This document shows, piece by piece, positions 1 through 8,667 of a stretch of 64,000 bases of DNA; within the stretch, counting starts at the first letter, position 1, and each line of letters begins with the position of its first letter. Where the stretch lies: positions 62,001 to 126,000 of the forward strand of contig NZ_JAFFZN010000023.1 of assembly GCF_017676385.1 (NCBI RefSeq), in the 5' to 3' direction. The translations under genes and the position numbers were made by a program. This DNA comes from Streptomyces spirodelae. Lineage in GTDB: Bacteria > Actinomycetota > Actinomycetes > Streptomycetales > Streptomycetaceae. The notes under the pieces were generated by a model that was not told the origin of the DNA, did no database searches, and saw only the letters and a program-made list of their open reading frames with translations.

Positions 1-648
1 CGGGGTCCGGTAGGGGATGGCGACGCCGAAGCAGCGCAGCCCCAGCGTGTTCTCCTCCCGGTCCACGGCATACCCCTGCTCGCGCACAAGCCGCAGCTCC
101 TCGATCAGCTTCTCGCGGTCGGTGAGGGTGTGTTCGGTCAGCTGCGGCAGGGTCTCGGGGAGGATCTTGCGCACCTGCTCGTCCGAGTACGTCGCCAGCA
201 GGGCCTTGCCCAGCGACGTCGAGTGCGCCGGCAGCCGTCGCCCGACGCGGGTGAAGGGGCGCAGATAGTGTTGGGACTGGCGGGTGGCCAGGTAGACGAC
301 ATTGGTGCCGTCCAGCCGTGCCAGGTGGATGGTCTCGGTGGTGTCGTCCGAGAGCCGGTCCAGGGTGGGCTTCGCGGCGGCCACGACCTCGTCGCCGTCG
401 ATGTAGGAGGTGCCCACCAGCAGCGCCCGTACGCCGATCCCGTAGCGGGTGCCGGTGGCGTCCGTCTCCACCCAGCCGAGGTCGACCAGCGTCCGGAGCA
501 GCATGTAGAGGCTCGACTTGGGGTAGCCGACCGCCTCCTGCACGGCGGCGAGCGTGTGCATCCCGGGCCGCCCCGCGAAGAACTCCAGCAGCTCCACCGT
601 CCGCACAGCCGACTTGACCTGCGAACCCCCCGCCTCGGTACTCGACAT
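1..648 (-). CDS. IclR-family transcriptional regulator (3' end beyond window)
   Basis: Cytoplasmic DNA-binding regulator. 216 residues are visible; the family averages about 250, so some 35-40 C-terminal residues lie beyond the left edge. Near the N terminus KSAVRTVELLEFF and VGYPKSSLYMLLRTL form the winged helix-turn-helix, and GTRYGIGVRALLVG starts the linker to the effector domain. The last visible residues (LGLRCFGVAIPY) match the conserved end of the IclR ligand-binding fold. The start is ATG at 648, the first codon giving the standard N terminus. It is divergent from the aldehyde dehydrogenase at 804, with a near-perfect palindrome in between, so it probably controls that gene and itself. 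The effector cannot be read from sequence. Confidence 0.9.
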   Translation of the reverse strand, partial: MSSTEAGGSQVKSAVRTVELLEFFAGRPGMHTLAAVQEAVGYPKSSLYMLLRTLVDLGWVETDATGTRYGIGVRALLVGTSYIDGDEVVAAAKPTLDRLSDDTTETIHLARLDGTNVVYLATRQSQHYLRPFTRVGRRLPAHSTSLGKALLATYSDEQVRKILPETLPQLTEHTLTDREKLIEELRLVREQGYAVDREENTLGLRCFGVAIPYRTP

Positions 649-708
649 CGACCTTGACCCCTCTGTTCGCGCAGACCTACAGTCCCAAAGGAATTCACCT
701 ACAGGGAT

Positions 709-730
709 ATTGTTCAGCATACCGAACAAT
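709..730. promoter_or_regulatory. Putative IclR operator palindrome
   Basis: Arms ATTGTTC (709-715) and GAACAAT (724-730) flank an 8-bp spacer that is itself partly symmetric (core reads TGTTCrGyATrCyGAACA). It is AT-rich against its surroundings and lies between the divergent IclR and dehydrogenase genes, the usual place for an autoregulatory IclR site. Function is inferred. Confidence 0.55.
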
Positions 731-803
731 GGGCTCTGCAGGGCCAGGAAGGCCGTGCGAGACGCCTGTAGGCGAGGGGATTCGCAGGACCAGGAGGACT
801 CCG

Positions 804-2330
804 GTGGCAGCAGCAGTACCAGTGTGGAGCGTCGACCCCCGTACCGGGAAGCAGCGGGAACGGGTCGCCGACGAGGCCACCGCGGCCGATGTGGACGCCG
901 CCGTGCGCGCCGCGCACCAGACGCTCCCCGCACTCGCCGACCGCGGGACACGTGTCGCCTTCCTGCGCGCCGCCGCCAAGCGCCTGGAGGCCGACGGCGA
1001 GCGGATCGTCGCCACGGCCGACGCCGAGAGCGCCCTGGGCGGGACCCGGCTGACCGGTGAACTCGCCCGTACGACGGGACAGCTGCGGGCCTTCGCCGAC
1101 GAGGTCGAGGACGGCGGCTATCTCGACGTCATCATCGACCACGCCGACCCCGCGCTCACCCCGCCCCGGCCCGATCTGCGCCGCTACAAGCTGCCGCTCG
1201 GCGTCGTCGCCGTCTACGCCGCCTCCAACTTCCCCCTGGCCTTCTCCGTCCCCGGCGGCGACACCGCCAGCGCGCTCGCGGCCGGCTGCCCCGTCGTGGT
1301 CAAGGCCCACCCCGACCACCCCGCGACCTCCGCGCTGTGCGCGGCCGCGCTGCGGGCCGGCGCCGCCGACGCCGGGCTGCCCGAGGACGTCGTCTCGGTC
1401 GTCCACGGGTTCGACGCCGGGGTGGAACTGGTGCGGCACCCGCTGGTGTCGGCCGCCGGGTTCACCGGCTCCGTCAAGGGCGGCCGCGCCCTCTTCGACG
1501 CCGCGGCCGCGCGGCCCCGGCCCATCCCCTTCCACGGCGAGCTCGGCTCCCTCAACCCCGTGGTGGTAACCCGCGAGGCCGTCGCCGAGCGCGCCGAGCA
1601 GATCGGCGAGGGCCTGGGCGGCTCCATGACCCTGGGTACAGGACAGTTCTGCGTGAAGCCCGGCCTGGTCCTCGTCCCCGAGGGCGCGGACGGCGACCGG
1701 ATGCTCGACAAGCTCGCCGGGACGCTGCGCGCCGCCACCCCAGGCCACCTGCTGGACGACCGGATGCGGGACGCCTTCCTGGCGGGCGTCACCGAGCGGT
1801 CGGCGCTCCGGCAGGTCGCGGCCCCGGTCGCCGCGGGGGTGGGTGAGGACGCGCGGACCGTGCGGCCCGGGCTGTTCACCATCCGCGCGGCCGAACTGGG
1901 TGAGGAGCACGCGCTGCTGCTGGAGGAGTGCTTCGGCCCGGTGAGCGTCGTCGTCCGGTACGCGGACGAGGCCGAGATCGAGTCGGTGCTGGACGCGATG
2001 GACGGCAGTCTCACCGCCACCGTGCACCTCTCCTCAGCCGAGGCGGCCGGTGACGCGGACGCCGCCGCGCTGCTCACCCGGCTCACCAAGATCGCCGGGC
2101 GCGTGCTGGTGAACGGCTGGCCCACCGGGGTTGCGGTGGCTCCGGCCCAGCACCACGGCGGCCCCTACCCGGCCACCACCTCGACCTCGACCTCCGTGGG
2201 GGCCACCGCCATCGAGCGCTGGCTGCGGCCGGTCGCCTTCCAGGACACCCCCGAGGCGCTGCTGCCCGAGGAGCTGCGGGACGACAACCCGCTGGGCCTG
2301 CCGCGCAGGGTCGACGGCGTCCGGGAGTGA
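804..2330 (+). CDS. NAD(P)-dependent aldehyde dehydrogenase, ketoglutaric semialdehyde type
   Basis: 508 residues. Soluble ALDH-superfamily enzyme closest to the 2,5-dioxovalerate (alpha-ketoglutarate semialdehyde) dehydrogenases, which oxidise the semialdehyde at the end of sugar-acid or hydroxyproline catabolism. Seen: VYAASNFPLAFSVPGGDTAS at the cofactor fold, the glutamate in HGELGSLNP (about residue 246) and the catalytic cysteine in GTGQFCVKPG (about residue 283). The GTG start at 804 is preceded by AGGAGGA (792-798) at 5 nt; an earlier in-frame ATG at 654 would run through the operator and has no ribosome site. It is probably co-transcribed with the aminotransferase downstream. The exact substrate is inferred. 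Confidence 0.88.
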   Translation: MAAAVPVWSVDPRTGKQRERVADEATAADVDAAVRAAHQTLPALADRGTRVAFLRAAAKRLEADGERIVATADAESALGGTRLTGELARTTGQLRAFADEVEDGGYLDVIIDHADPALTPPRPDLRRYKLPLGVVAVYAASNFPLAFSVPGGDTASALAAGCPVVVKAHPDHPATSALCAAALRAGAADAGLPEDVVSVVHGFDAGVELVRHPLVSAAGFTGSVKGGRALFDAAAARPRPIPFHGELGSLNPVVVTREAVAERAEQIGEGLGGSMTLGTGQFCVKPGLVLVPEGADGDRMLDKLAGTLRAATPGHLLDDRMRDAFLAGVTERSALRQVAAPVAAGVGEDARTVRPGLFTIRAAELGEEHALLLEECFGPVSVVVRYADEAEIESVLDAMDGSLTATVHLSSAEAAGDADAAALLTRLTKIAGRVLVNGWPTGVAVAPAQHHGGPYPATTSTSTSVGATAIERWLRPVAFQDTPEALLPEELRDDNPLGLPRRVDGVRE

Positions 2331-2381
2331 GAGCCGGGTAACCCGGTGGACCGAACGCGGTTCCGCGCGGAGACTGGGCGG

Positions 2382-3446
2382 ATGGATCAACGCTTGCTTG
2401 CCGCCGAGTTCAAGCCCGAGGTCACCTACTTCAACACCCCGTCCCACGGCCTGCTCCCGGCCCGTGCGGCGGCGGCCGTCACCGAGGCCGCCGCCGCGAT
2501 GTCCACCGGCCGTATCGACCTGGTCTCCTACTTCGCGGAAGTCGACAAGGCGCGGGCCGCTTTCGCGCGGATCACCGGTACGACGACCGACCGGGTGGCG
2601 GCCGGTACCGCGGTCTCCACGCACATCGGGCTGATCGCCGCGTCCCTCCCCTCCGGCGCGGAAGTCCTCGCTCCGGAGGGCGAGTTCAGCTCCGTTGTCA
2701 ACCCGTTCACGGTGCGCGACGACATCACCCTGCGCACCGTGCCGCTGACCGGGATCGCGGAGGCGGTGGAGCCCTCCACCACCCTGGTGGCCCTCAGCGC
2801 CGTGCAGTCGGCGGACGGCCGTATCGCCGATCTGCCCGCGGTCCGGGCGGCCGCCCGCGCAGCCGGCGCGCGGGTGCTCCTGGATGTGACGCAGGCGGCG
2901 GGCTGGCTGACCGTCAGCGCCGACGACTACGACTACGTGGTGTGCGGCGCCTACAAGTGGCTGCTGTGCCCGCGCGGCGCCTCCTTCCTGGTCGTCTCGC
3001 GGGAGGCGCAGGAGGAGCGGGCGCTGCGGCCGCACAACGCGGGCTGGGTGGCCGGGGCCTCGCCCTGGGACGACTGCTACGGCCCCATCGCGCGGCTCGC
3101 CCCGGACGCGCGCGCATTTGCCGAGTCGGTGCCCTATCTGCCGTATCTGGGCGCCGCGCGCTCGCTCGGGCTGATCGAGGAGCTGGGCGGACCGGAGGCG
3201 ATCGGGGCGCACGACCAGGCACTGGCCGCGCGGTTCCGCAAGGGCGTCGCCGGGCTCGGCCGCGGATACGAACCGGTGCCGGGGGACTCGGCGATCGTGG
3301 CGGTCCCCGGCCTCGGCCACGCCGCGGAGGGGCTCGCCGCCGCCGGAGTGACCGTCTCGGTGCGGAACGGCAACCTGCGCGCGGGCTTCCACGTCCACAA
3401 CACGGAGGAGGACGTGGACCGGCTGCTCGACCTGCTGTCGGGCTGA
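2382..3446 (+). CDS. Aminotransferase class V-fold PLP protein
   Basis: 354 residues. PLP enzyme of the cysteine desulfurase/selenocysteine lyase/isopenicillin epimerase fold. Seen: TYFNTPSHGLLP at the N terminus (YLNxAxxG-like in the family), LLDVTQAAGWLTV with the cofactor-ring aspartate, and CGAYKWLLCPRGASFLVV, whose lysine is the expected Schiff base. There is no conserved desulfurase cysteine loop, so a desulfurase role is unlikely. ATG 2382 has GGAG nine bases upstream; GTG 2346 is an alternative adding 12 residues. It follows the dehydrogenase by 51 bp, suggesting one catabolic unit under the IclR protein. Substrate unknown. Confidence 0.82.
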   Translation: MDQRLLAAEFKPEVTYFNTPSHGLLPARAAAAVTEAAAAMSTGRIDLVSYFAEVDKARAAFARITGTTTDRVAAGTAVSTHIGLIAASLPSGAEVLAPEGEFSSVVNPFTVRDDITLRTVPLTGIAEAVEPSTTLVALSAVQSADGRIADLPAVRAAARAAGARVLLDVTQAAGWLTVSADDYDYVVCGAYKWLLCPRGASFLVVSREAQEERALRPHNAGWVAGASPWDDCYGPIARLAPDARAFAESVPYLPYLGAARSLGLIEELGGPEAIGAHDQALAARFRKGVAGLGRGYEPVPGDSAIVAVPGLGHAAEGLAAAGVTVSVRNGNLRAGFHVHNTEEDVDRLLDLLSG

Positions 3447-3477
3447 GCGCGCGCCGCGCCGGGCCCACAGGTGAAAC

Positions 3478-3507
3478 GGGGGCGGGACCGCGTCCGGTCC
3501 CGCCCCC
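3478..3507. terminator. Bidirectional hairpin terminator
   Basis: Perfect 13-bp stem GGGGGCGGGACCG / CGGTCCCGCCCCC with a 4-nt loop (CGTC), between the convergent aminotransferase and ectD genes. It has no T-tract, as is common in streptomycetes. Confidence 0.85.
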
Positions 3508-3530
3508 GCATCAGTGGGATTCCGGCCGCG

Positions 3531-4430
3531 TCACTTCACGGGCGTGAAGTCCCGCGCCCCGATGAACTCGGGACGGCGGATCGGCGCAGCGAAGGGTTCC
3601 TCCGCCTGGTTCTCAACGCTGTTGAAGACGATGAACACGTTGCTCCGCGGGTAGGGAGTGATGTTGTCACCGCTTCCGTGCATGCAGTTGCAGTCGAACC
3701 AGGTCGCCGAACCCGGCTTGCCGGTGAACAGCTTGATGCTGTGTGCTTCGGCGAACTTGGTCAGGGACTCGTCGGTCGGTGTCCCCGCGTCCTGCATCTG
3801 CAGCGACTTCTTGTAGTTGTCCTTCGGCGTCTCTCCCGCGCAGCCGAGGAAGGTCTTGTGCGACCCCGGCATGATCATCAGGCCGCCGTTGGTCTCGTAG
3901 TTCTCCGTCAGCGCGATCGAGACCGACACGGTCCGCATCCGGGGCAGACCGTCCTCCGCGTGCCAGGTCTCGAAGTCGGAGTGCCAGTAGAACCCGGTGG
4001 CGCCGAAGCCCGGCTTGACGTTGATCCGGGACTGGTGGACGTAGACGTCCGAGCCCAGGATCTGCCGTGCCCTGCCCACCACACGCGGGTCACGCACCAG
4101 CTGTGCGAAGACCTCGCTGATCTTGTGCACCTCGAACACGGACCGGATCTCCTGGGACTTCGGCTCGACGATCGAGCGCTCGTCCGCGCGCATCTCCGGA
4201 TCCGAGGTGAGCCGTTCCAGTTCCCGCCGCAGCACATCGACCTCGTCCGGTCCGATGAGCTGGTCGATGGCGAGGAACCCGTCCCGCTCGTAGTCCGCCA
4301 GGTCCGCGGCCTCGATGGGCCCCGGCGTACCCGGTTCGGACCACACGACGGGGTCCATCCGCGGGATGGCCACCTCGGTGGTTCCGCGAGTCGGGTACAG
4401 GTCGGCGGTGCGCTCGGGTGCGGTGGTCAT
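3531..4430 (-). CDS. ectD: Ectoine 5-hydroxylase EctD
   Basis: 299 residues, the normal length. Fe(II)/2-oxoglutarate dioxygenase converting ectoine to 5-hydroxyectoine in the cytoplasm. Seen: the EctD signature YWHSDFETWHAEDG with the HxD iron ligands near residue 150, the distal histidine in CNCMHGSGDN near residue 250, and the arginine of YPRSN for 2-oxoglutarate. ATG 4430 is preceded by a purine-rich GAGGAGAGGAAGG; the open frame extends 30 codons upstream but lacks a ribosome site there. Last gene of ectABCD, 171 bp after ectC. A hairpin insulates its 3' end. Confidence 0.97.
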   Translation of the reverse strand: MTTAPERTADLYPTRGTTEVAIPRMDPVVWSEPGTPGPIEAADLADYERDGFLAIDQLIGPDEVDVLRRELERLTSDPEMRADERSIVEPKSQEIRSVFEVHKISEVFAQLVRDPRVVGRARQILGSDVYVHQSRINVKPGFGATGFYWHSDFETWHAEDGLPRMRTVSVSIALTENYETNGGLMIMPGSHKTFLGCAGETPKDNYKKSLQMQDAGTPTDESLTKFAEAHSIKLFTGKPGSATWFDCNCMHGSGDNITPYPRSNVFIVFNSVENQAEEPFAAPIRRPEFIGARDFTPVK

Positions 4431-4601
4431 GGAAGTGCCTTCCTCTCCTCTCGTACGGCCCTGTTCACTTGGCGAAACGGCCTGGACGGCCGAAGTGGAC
4501 CGGCGAACGGTCCCCATCACGGAGGGGCTGTGCCTCAGCGTGTCAGCACCTTGGCGCTTCGGCTCGGCGGTGCTGCGGCGCGTCGCCGCTCGGCCCTCGG
4601 G

Positions 4602-5006
4602 TCAGTCGTCGTCGGGCTCGGTGAGCAGCGGGTAGACGCCGTTCTCGTCGTGGTCCTCGCGGCCGGTGACCGGCGGGTTGAAGACGCACACGCAGCGGAA
4701 GTCGGTCTTCGGGCGCATCGTGTGCTTCTCATGCCCGTCGAGCAGGTACATCGTGCCGGGAGAGATCCAGTGCTTCTCGCCGGTCTCGTCGTTGGTCAGT
4801 TCCGCCTCGCCCTCGACGCAGAGCACGGCCTCGATGTGGTTGGCGTACCACATGGAGGTCTCGGTGCCCGCGTAGAGGACCGTTTCGTGCAGGGAGAAGC
4901 CCACCTTCTCCTTCGCGAGAACGATGCGCTTGCTCTCCCAGGTGCCCGACGCCGCCTTGACGTGTCGGTCGGTGTTCTCGATGTCCTTGAAGGAACGAAC
5001 GATCAC
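4602..5006 (-). CDS. ectC: L-ectoine synthase EctC
   Basis: 134 residues, full length. Cupin-fold dehydratase that cyclises N-gamma-acetyl-diaminobutyrate to ectoine. Seen: the N terminus VIVRSFKDIE, WYANHIEAVLCVEGEAELT with the metal-binding cupin residues, and the acidic C terminus typical of EctC. The start is GTG at 5006, giving the conserved first residues; the nearest purine stretch (AGAAAGG) is a little far. It is separated from ectB by 140 bp that hold a strong hairpin, a short inverted repeat and an 11-bp direct repeat, so ectC may also have its own promoter. Confidence 0.97.
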   Translation of the reverse strand: MIVRSFKDIENTDRHVKAASGTWESKRIVLAKEKVGFSLHETVLYAGTETSMWYANHIEAVLCVEGEAELTNDETGEKHWISPGTMYLLDGHEKHTMRPKTDFRCVCVFNPPVTGREDHDENGVYPLLTEPDDD

Positions 5007-5146
5007 GGTCTGATGGTGCCTTTCTCTCTGTCCCCTATGGAAGAGGGCTTTTGTTGTCCATTTCGGACAAAGTCCTTGCCATGGGTGTCCGTTATGGAAG
5101 AGGCCCGTCCCGGCTGAGACAGCCGGGACGGGCCACGTCTTGTGGG
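5007..5146 (-). promoter_or_regulatory. ectB-ectC intercistronic region with hairpin and repeats
   Basis: Contains a perfect 14-bp stem GGCCCGTCCCGGCT / AGCCGGGACGGGCC (5102-5134, loop GAGAC) 12 nt after the ectB stop, a 6-bp inverted repeat TTGTCC-ATTTC-GGACAA (5054-5070), and direct repeats of TATGGAAGAGG at 5036 and 5093. On the minus strand TGGACA followed 17 bp later by TAGGGG looks like a weak promoter for ectC-ectD. Function inferred. Confidence 0.55.
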
Positions 5147-6415
5147 TCAGACGGTCTCTCGGACCGCCCGCGCCAGGATGCGCAGGCCCTCGTCCAGCTC
5201 CTCGGGGGTGATGGTCAGCGAGGGCAGCAGTTTGACGACCTCGCTCTGCGGACCCGAGGTCTCGATGAGCAGCCCCAGCTCGAAGGCACGCTTGGCGACG
5301 GCGTTCGCACGGCTCTTGTTGTGGAACTCCAGGCCCCACACCAGGCCGCGGCCGCGGTAGTCGGCGACCTCCTCGGAGTGCTCCTCGGCGATCGCCTTGA
5401 GGACTGCCTCGACCTGCTCACCGCGGGAGAGGGTCTGCTTCTCCATCTGGCCGTCGGCCCAGTAGGTCTGCAGCGCGGCGGTGGCGGTGACGAAGGCCGG
5501 GTTGTTGCCGCGGAAGGTGCCGTTGTGCTCGCCCGGCTCCCAGATGTCCAGCTCCGGTTTGAACAGGGTGAGAGCCAGCGGCATCCCGTAGCCGCCGATG
5601 GACTTCGACAGCGTGATGATGTCCGGCTTGATGCCCGCCTCCTCGAAGGAGAAGAAGGCGCCGGTGCGGCCGCAGCCCATCTGGATGTCGTCGACGATCA
5701 GCAGCATGTCGTGCCGCTCGCACAGCTCGGACAGGGCGCGCAGCCACTCGGCACGGGCGACGTTGATGCCGCCCTCGCCCTGCACCGTCTCCACGATGAC
5801 GGCCGCCGGTTTGTTGAGCCCGGAGCCCTGGTCCTCCAGCAGCCGCTCGAACCAGACGAAGTCCTCGGTGGTGCCGTTGAGGTAGTCGTCGAACGGCATC
5901 GGGGTGCCGTGCACCAGCGGGATGCCGGCGCCGGCGCGCTTGAAGGCGTTCCCGGTCACGGCGAGCGAGCCCAGCGACATGCCGTGGAAGGCGTTGGTGA
6001 ACGAGACGATCGACTCGCGGCCCTTGACCTTACGGGCCAGCTTCAGCGCCGCCTCGACGGCGTTGGTGCCGGTCGGCCCCGGGAACATCACCTTGTGGTT
6101 CATCCCGCGCGGCGCCAGGACCAGCTCCTGGAAGGTTTCCAGGAAGGAGCGCTTGGCGGTGGTGGACATGTCCAGCCCGTGCACGACGCCGTCGCGCTCG
6201 AGGTAGTCCAGGAGGGCCCGTTTGAGAACCGGGTTGTTGTGGCCGTAGTTGAGAGTGCCTGCTCCGGCGAAGAAGTCGAGGTAGGTGTGGCCGTCCTCGT
6301 CGTACATGTGCGCGCCCTGCGCCCGGTCGAAGATGGTCGGCCAGCCACGGCAGTAGCTGCGCACCTCCGATTCCACGGTTTCGAAGACGCTGAGGTCCGG
6401 CTGGGTGATGGTCAC
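5147..6415 (-). CDS. ectB: L-2,4-diaminobutyrate--2-oxoglutarate transaminase EctB
   Basis: 422 residues, full length. Class III PLP aminotransferase making diaminobutyrate from aspartate semialdehyde and glutamate, the first committed ectoine step. Seen: FFAGAGTLNYGHNNP, FPGPTGTNAVEAALKLAR, the cofactor aspartate in IVDDIQMGCGRTG, and the Schiff-base lysine in TLSKSIGGYGMP near residue 271. GTG start at 6415 with CAGGAG six bases upstream. It lies 100 bp after ectA and is followed at once by a terminator-like hairpin, which could lower expression of the distal genes. Confidence 0.97.
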   Translation of the reverse strand: MTITQPDLSVFETVESEVRSYCRGWPTIFDRAQGAHMYDEDGHTYLDFFAGAGTLNYGHNNPVLKRALLDYLERDGVVHGLDMSTTAKRSFLETFQELVLAPRGMNHKVMFPGPTGTNAVEAALKLARKVKGRESIVSFTNAFHGMSLGSLAVTGNAFKRAGAGIPLVHGTPMPFDDYLNGTTEDFVWFERLLEDQGSGLNKPAAVIVETVQGEGGINVARAEWLRALSELCERHDMLLIVDDIQMGCGRTGAFFSFEEAGIKPDIITLSKSIGGYGMPLALTLFKPELDIWEPGEHNGTFRGNNPAFVTATAALQTYWADGQMEKQTLSRGEQVEAVLKAIAEEHSEEVADYRGRGLVWGLEFHNKSRANAVAKRAFELGLLIETSGPQSEVVKLLPSLTITPEELDEGLRILARAVRETV

Positions 6416-6515
6416 AGCTTGCTCCTGGGAGTGAGTCGCGTGGGAAGAAAAGTCTGCTTATGAGCGGATGGGCGGTCGGCGACGGTGCCTACCCGCGGGT
6501 CCGGGGCCGTATACG

Positions 6516-7082
6516 TCAGCGCTTCGATGCGCCGGGAAACACGACCGGACCGATCCGGTACAGCACTTCCGGCAGGTGGCCGTCCTCCGGGAAGAGGGCG
6601 GCGTCGAACAGCACGTCCTTGGCGACCGCGGCCGAGTGGCGCTGCGCGTAGGAGGTGAACAGCCGGTTGGAGGGGGTGTTGTCCGGGGTGACCGTGGTCT
6701 CGACGGTGTCGATGCCGTACTCCTCGGCGACGCGGAGCGTCAGCCCGTCCAGCATCGCCGCCGCGAGTCCGCGGCCCCTGGCCGCCTCGTCGACGGCGAC
6801 CTGCCAGACGAGGAGGGTGCGCGGCTGCTGGGGGCGCACATAGCCGGTGATGAAGCCGGCCGGCTCGCCCGCGCCGTCGCGGGCGACCACCGAGGTGGCG
6901 GCGAAGTCGCGGCACCACAGCAGGTAGCTGTACGAGGAGTTCAGGTCGAGGGTCTTCGAGTCGCGGGCGATGCGCCAGATCGCGGCTCCGTCGTCCACAC
7001 GGGGTGTGTCGAGCTTCAGTCCCTCCGGCATTTCGAGAAAGTCTCTGTGGGCACGTGCATGGTCTGCTTGTGCGGCGGTCAT
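6516..7082 (-). CDS. ectA: Diaminobutyrate acetyltransferase EctA
   Basis: 188 residues. GNAT-fold acetyltransferase forming N-gamma-acetyl-diaminobutyrate from diaminobutyrate and acetyl-CoA. Seen: LDTPRVDDGAAIWRIARDSK and LDLNSSYSYLLWCRDF, both EctA signatures, and the acetyl-CoA loop VAVDEAARGRGLAAAML. ATG 7082 has only a weak GGTAAG upstream, so translation initiation may be limiting. First gene of ectABCD; no regulator gene adjoins it, so control probably acts at the long AT-rich region upstream. Ectoines protect against osmotic and heat stress. Confidence 0.96.
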   Translation of the reverse strand: MTAAQADHARAHRDFLEMPEGLKLDTPRVDDGAAIWRIARDSKTLDLNSSYSYLLWCRDFAATSVVARDGAGEPAGFITGYVRPQQPRTLLVWQVAVDEAARGRGLAAAMLDGLTLRVAEEYGIDTVETTVTPDNTPSNRLFTSYAQRHSAAVAKDVLFDAALFPEDGHLPEVLYRIGPVVFPGASKR

Positions 7083-7566
7083 GTGAATTCAACTTACCCA
7101 GCGAAATCCAAAACTGCACGGGCGGCAGGGGTTACGCGAGAAGGGGGTCATATGTTATCGCGCGCGGGCGTGCGGGCGCGCTAGACCGCTGCGCCGACCC
7201 CCTGTTTGAGCAGACATATCGGTATATAGCGGCCGACTTGTTGAGTGCATCACAGTCCGATAACGTCCGTGCGAACTGTCCGTGATTAGCGCCGCTGACC
7301 TGCGATGAAGCTAACGAAATCTTAGCGTTTGAGCTGACGGAAAGCGGGAAGAAGAATACGGGCACCTGTACCGGAAAAGTGACCTGGATTGCATCGTAAA
7401 GCCGGAGCCTACGGCCTGTCTGTGTTTTCGCGGAGCTCTTTCTTCGCTTTCGGTCCCGCCGGTGTTCACCCCACGGCTGTCCGCGGGTGGTGCGGGCCCA
7501 GCCGGCGGCTCGGACCAGGCCCCGCGTTCTGGACGCCCCCCTGTGCCGCCCTCGTACAGTGCGGGC
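7083..7566. promoter_or_regulatory. Divergent promoter region of ectABCD and the amidohydrolase
   Basis: 484 bp without a convincing gene, noticeably AT-richer than its flanks from about 7200 to 7400. It holds short dyads: ATAT-CGGT-ATAT near 7218-7235 and GCTAA-(7)-TTAGC at 7310-7326. The operon is osmotically induced in related species, so these are candidate ect control elements. At the right end TACAGT (7555-7560) sits 6 nt before the ATG of the amidohydrolase, a leaderless arrangement. Confidence 0.5.
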
Positions 7567-8667
7567 ATGAGCGAGCGCGCGAGGCTGCACATCAAGGGGC
7601 GGGTGCTGGTCGGACCCGAGGACGTACGGGACGAGCTGTGGGTGGTGGACGGACACATCACCTACGAGCGGCCGGGCGCCCCCGGCGCCGGAGCCGAGCC
7701 CACTGTACTGACCGGCTGGGTGCTGCCCGGCCTGGTGGACGCGCACTGCCACGTGGGACTGGACGCGCACGGCCCCGTGGACGACTCGACCAGCGAGAAG
7801 CAGGCACTCACCGACCGGGAGGCGGGCGCGCTGCTCCTGCGCGACGCCGGGTCGCCCTCCGACACCCGCTGGATCGACGAGAGGGACGATCTGCCCCGCA
7901 TCATCCGCGCCGGCCGCCATATCGCCCGTACGCGCCGCTACATCCGCAACTACGCCCACGAGATCGAGCCCGGCGACCTGGCCGCCTACGTGCGCCGTGA
8001 GGCGCGGCGCGGCGACGGCTGGGTCAAACTCGTCGGCGACTGGATCGACCGCGAGGAAGGCGATCTGACCTCCTGCTGGCCGCGCTGGGCCATCGAGGAG
8101 GCCATCGCGGCCGCCCACGAGGAGGGCGCCCGCGTCACCGCGCACTGCTTCGCCGAGGACTCGCTGACGGACCTGGTGGAAGCCGGTATCGACTGCATCG
8201 AGCACGCCACCGGGCTGACCGAGGAGACCATCCCCCTCTTCGCGGAGCGCGGCGTCGCCATCGTTCCCACCCTGGTCAACATCGCCACCTTCCCGACCCT
8301 CGCGGCGGGCGGCGAGGCCAAGTTCCCCCGCTGGGCCGCGCACATGCGCGAGCTGCACGCCCGCCGCTACCAGACCGTGCGGTCCGCGTATGAAGCGGGC
8401 ATCCCCGTCTTCACCGGCACCGACGCGGGCGGCTCCCTGGCGCACGGCCTCGTCGGCCAGGAGGTCGCTGAACTGGTGCAGGCCGGCATACCGGTGCTGG
8501 ACGCGCTCTCCGCGGCCACCTGGGGAGCCCGCAACTGGCTGGGCCGCCCGGCCCTGTCCGAGGGCGCGCCCGCGGACTTTGTGATTTATGAGACCGACCC
8601 ACGGGCGGACGTCCGCGTGCTTGAGGCTCCACGCCATGTGGTGCTGCGGGGGTGTGTGGTGCGGTGA
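7567..8667 (+). CDS. Amidohydrolase family protein
   Basis: 366 residues. Metal-dependent hydrolase of the imidazolonepropionase/dihydroorotase-like branch. Seen: the HxH metal motif in VDAHCHVGLD, the lysine in GWVKLVGDW likely carboxylated to bridge two metals, histidines in VTAHCFAED and CIEHATGL, the catalytic aspartate in FTGTDAGG, and a C-terminal beta-sandwich end (GAPADFVIYETDPRADV). No signal peptide. ATG 7567 begins 6 nt after a TACAGT hexamer with no Shine-Dalgarno, so the mRNA is probably leaderless. Substrate unknown. Confidence 0.87.
   Translation: MSERARLHIKGRVLVGPEDVRDELWVVDGHITYERPGAPGAGAEPTVLTGWVLPGLVDAHCHVGLDAHGPVDDSTSEKQALTDREAGALLLRDAGSPSDTRWIDERDDLPRIIRAGRHIARTRRYIRNYAHEIEPGDLAAYVRREARRGDGWVKLVGDWIDREEGDLTSCWPRWAIEEAIAAAHEEGARVTAHCFAEDSLTDLVEAGIDCIEHATGLTEETIPLFAERGVAIVPTLVNIATFPTLAAGGEAKFPRWAAHMRELHARRYQTVRSAYEAGIPVFTGTDAGGSLAHGLVGQEVAELVQAGIPVLDALSAATWGARNWLGRPALSEGAPADFVIYETDPRADVRVLEAPRHVVLRGCVVR

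Noticed and set aside
5051..6463. Plus-strand open frame opposite ectB
   Set aside because: Low-complexity product with no domain, over a textbook EctB.
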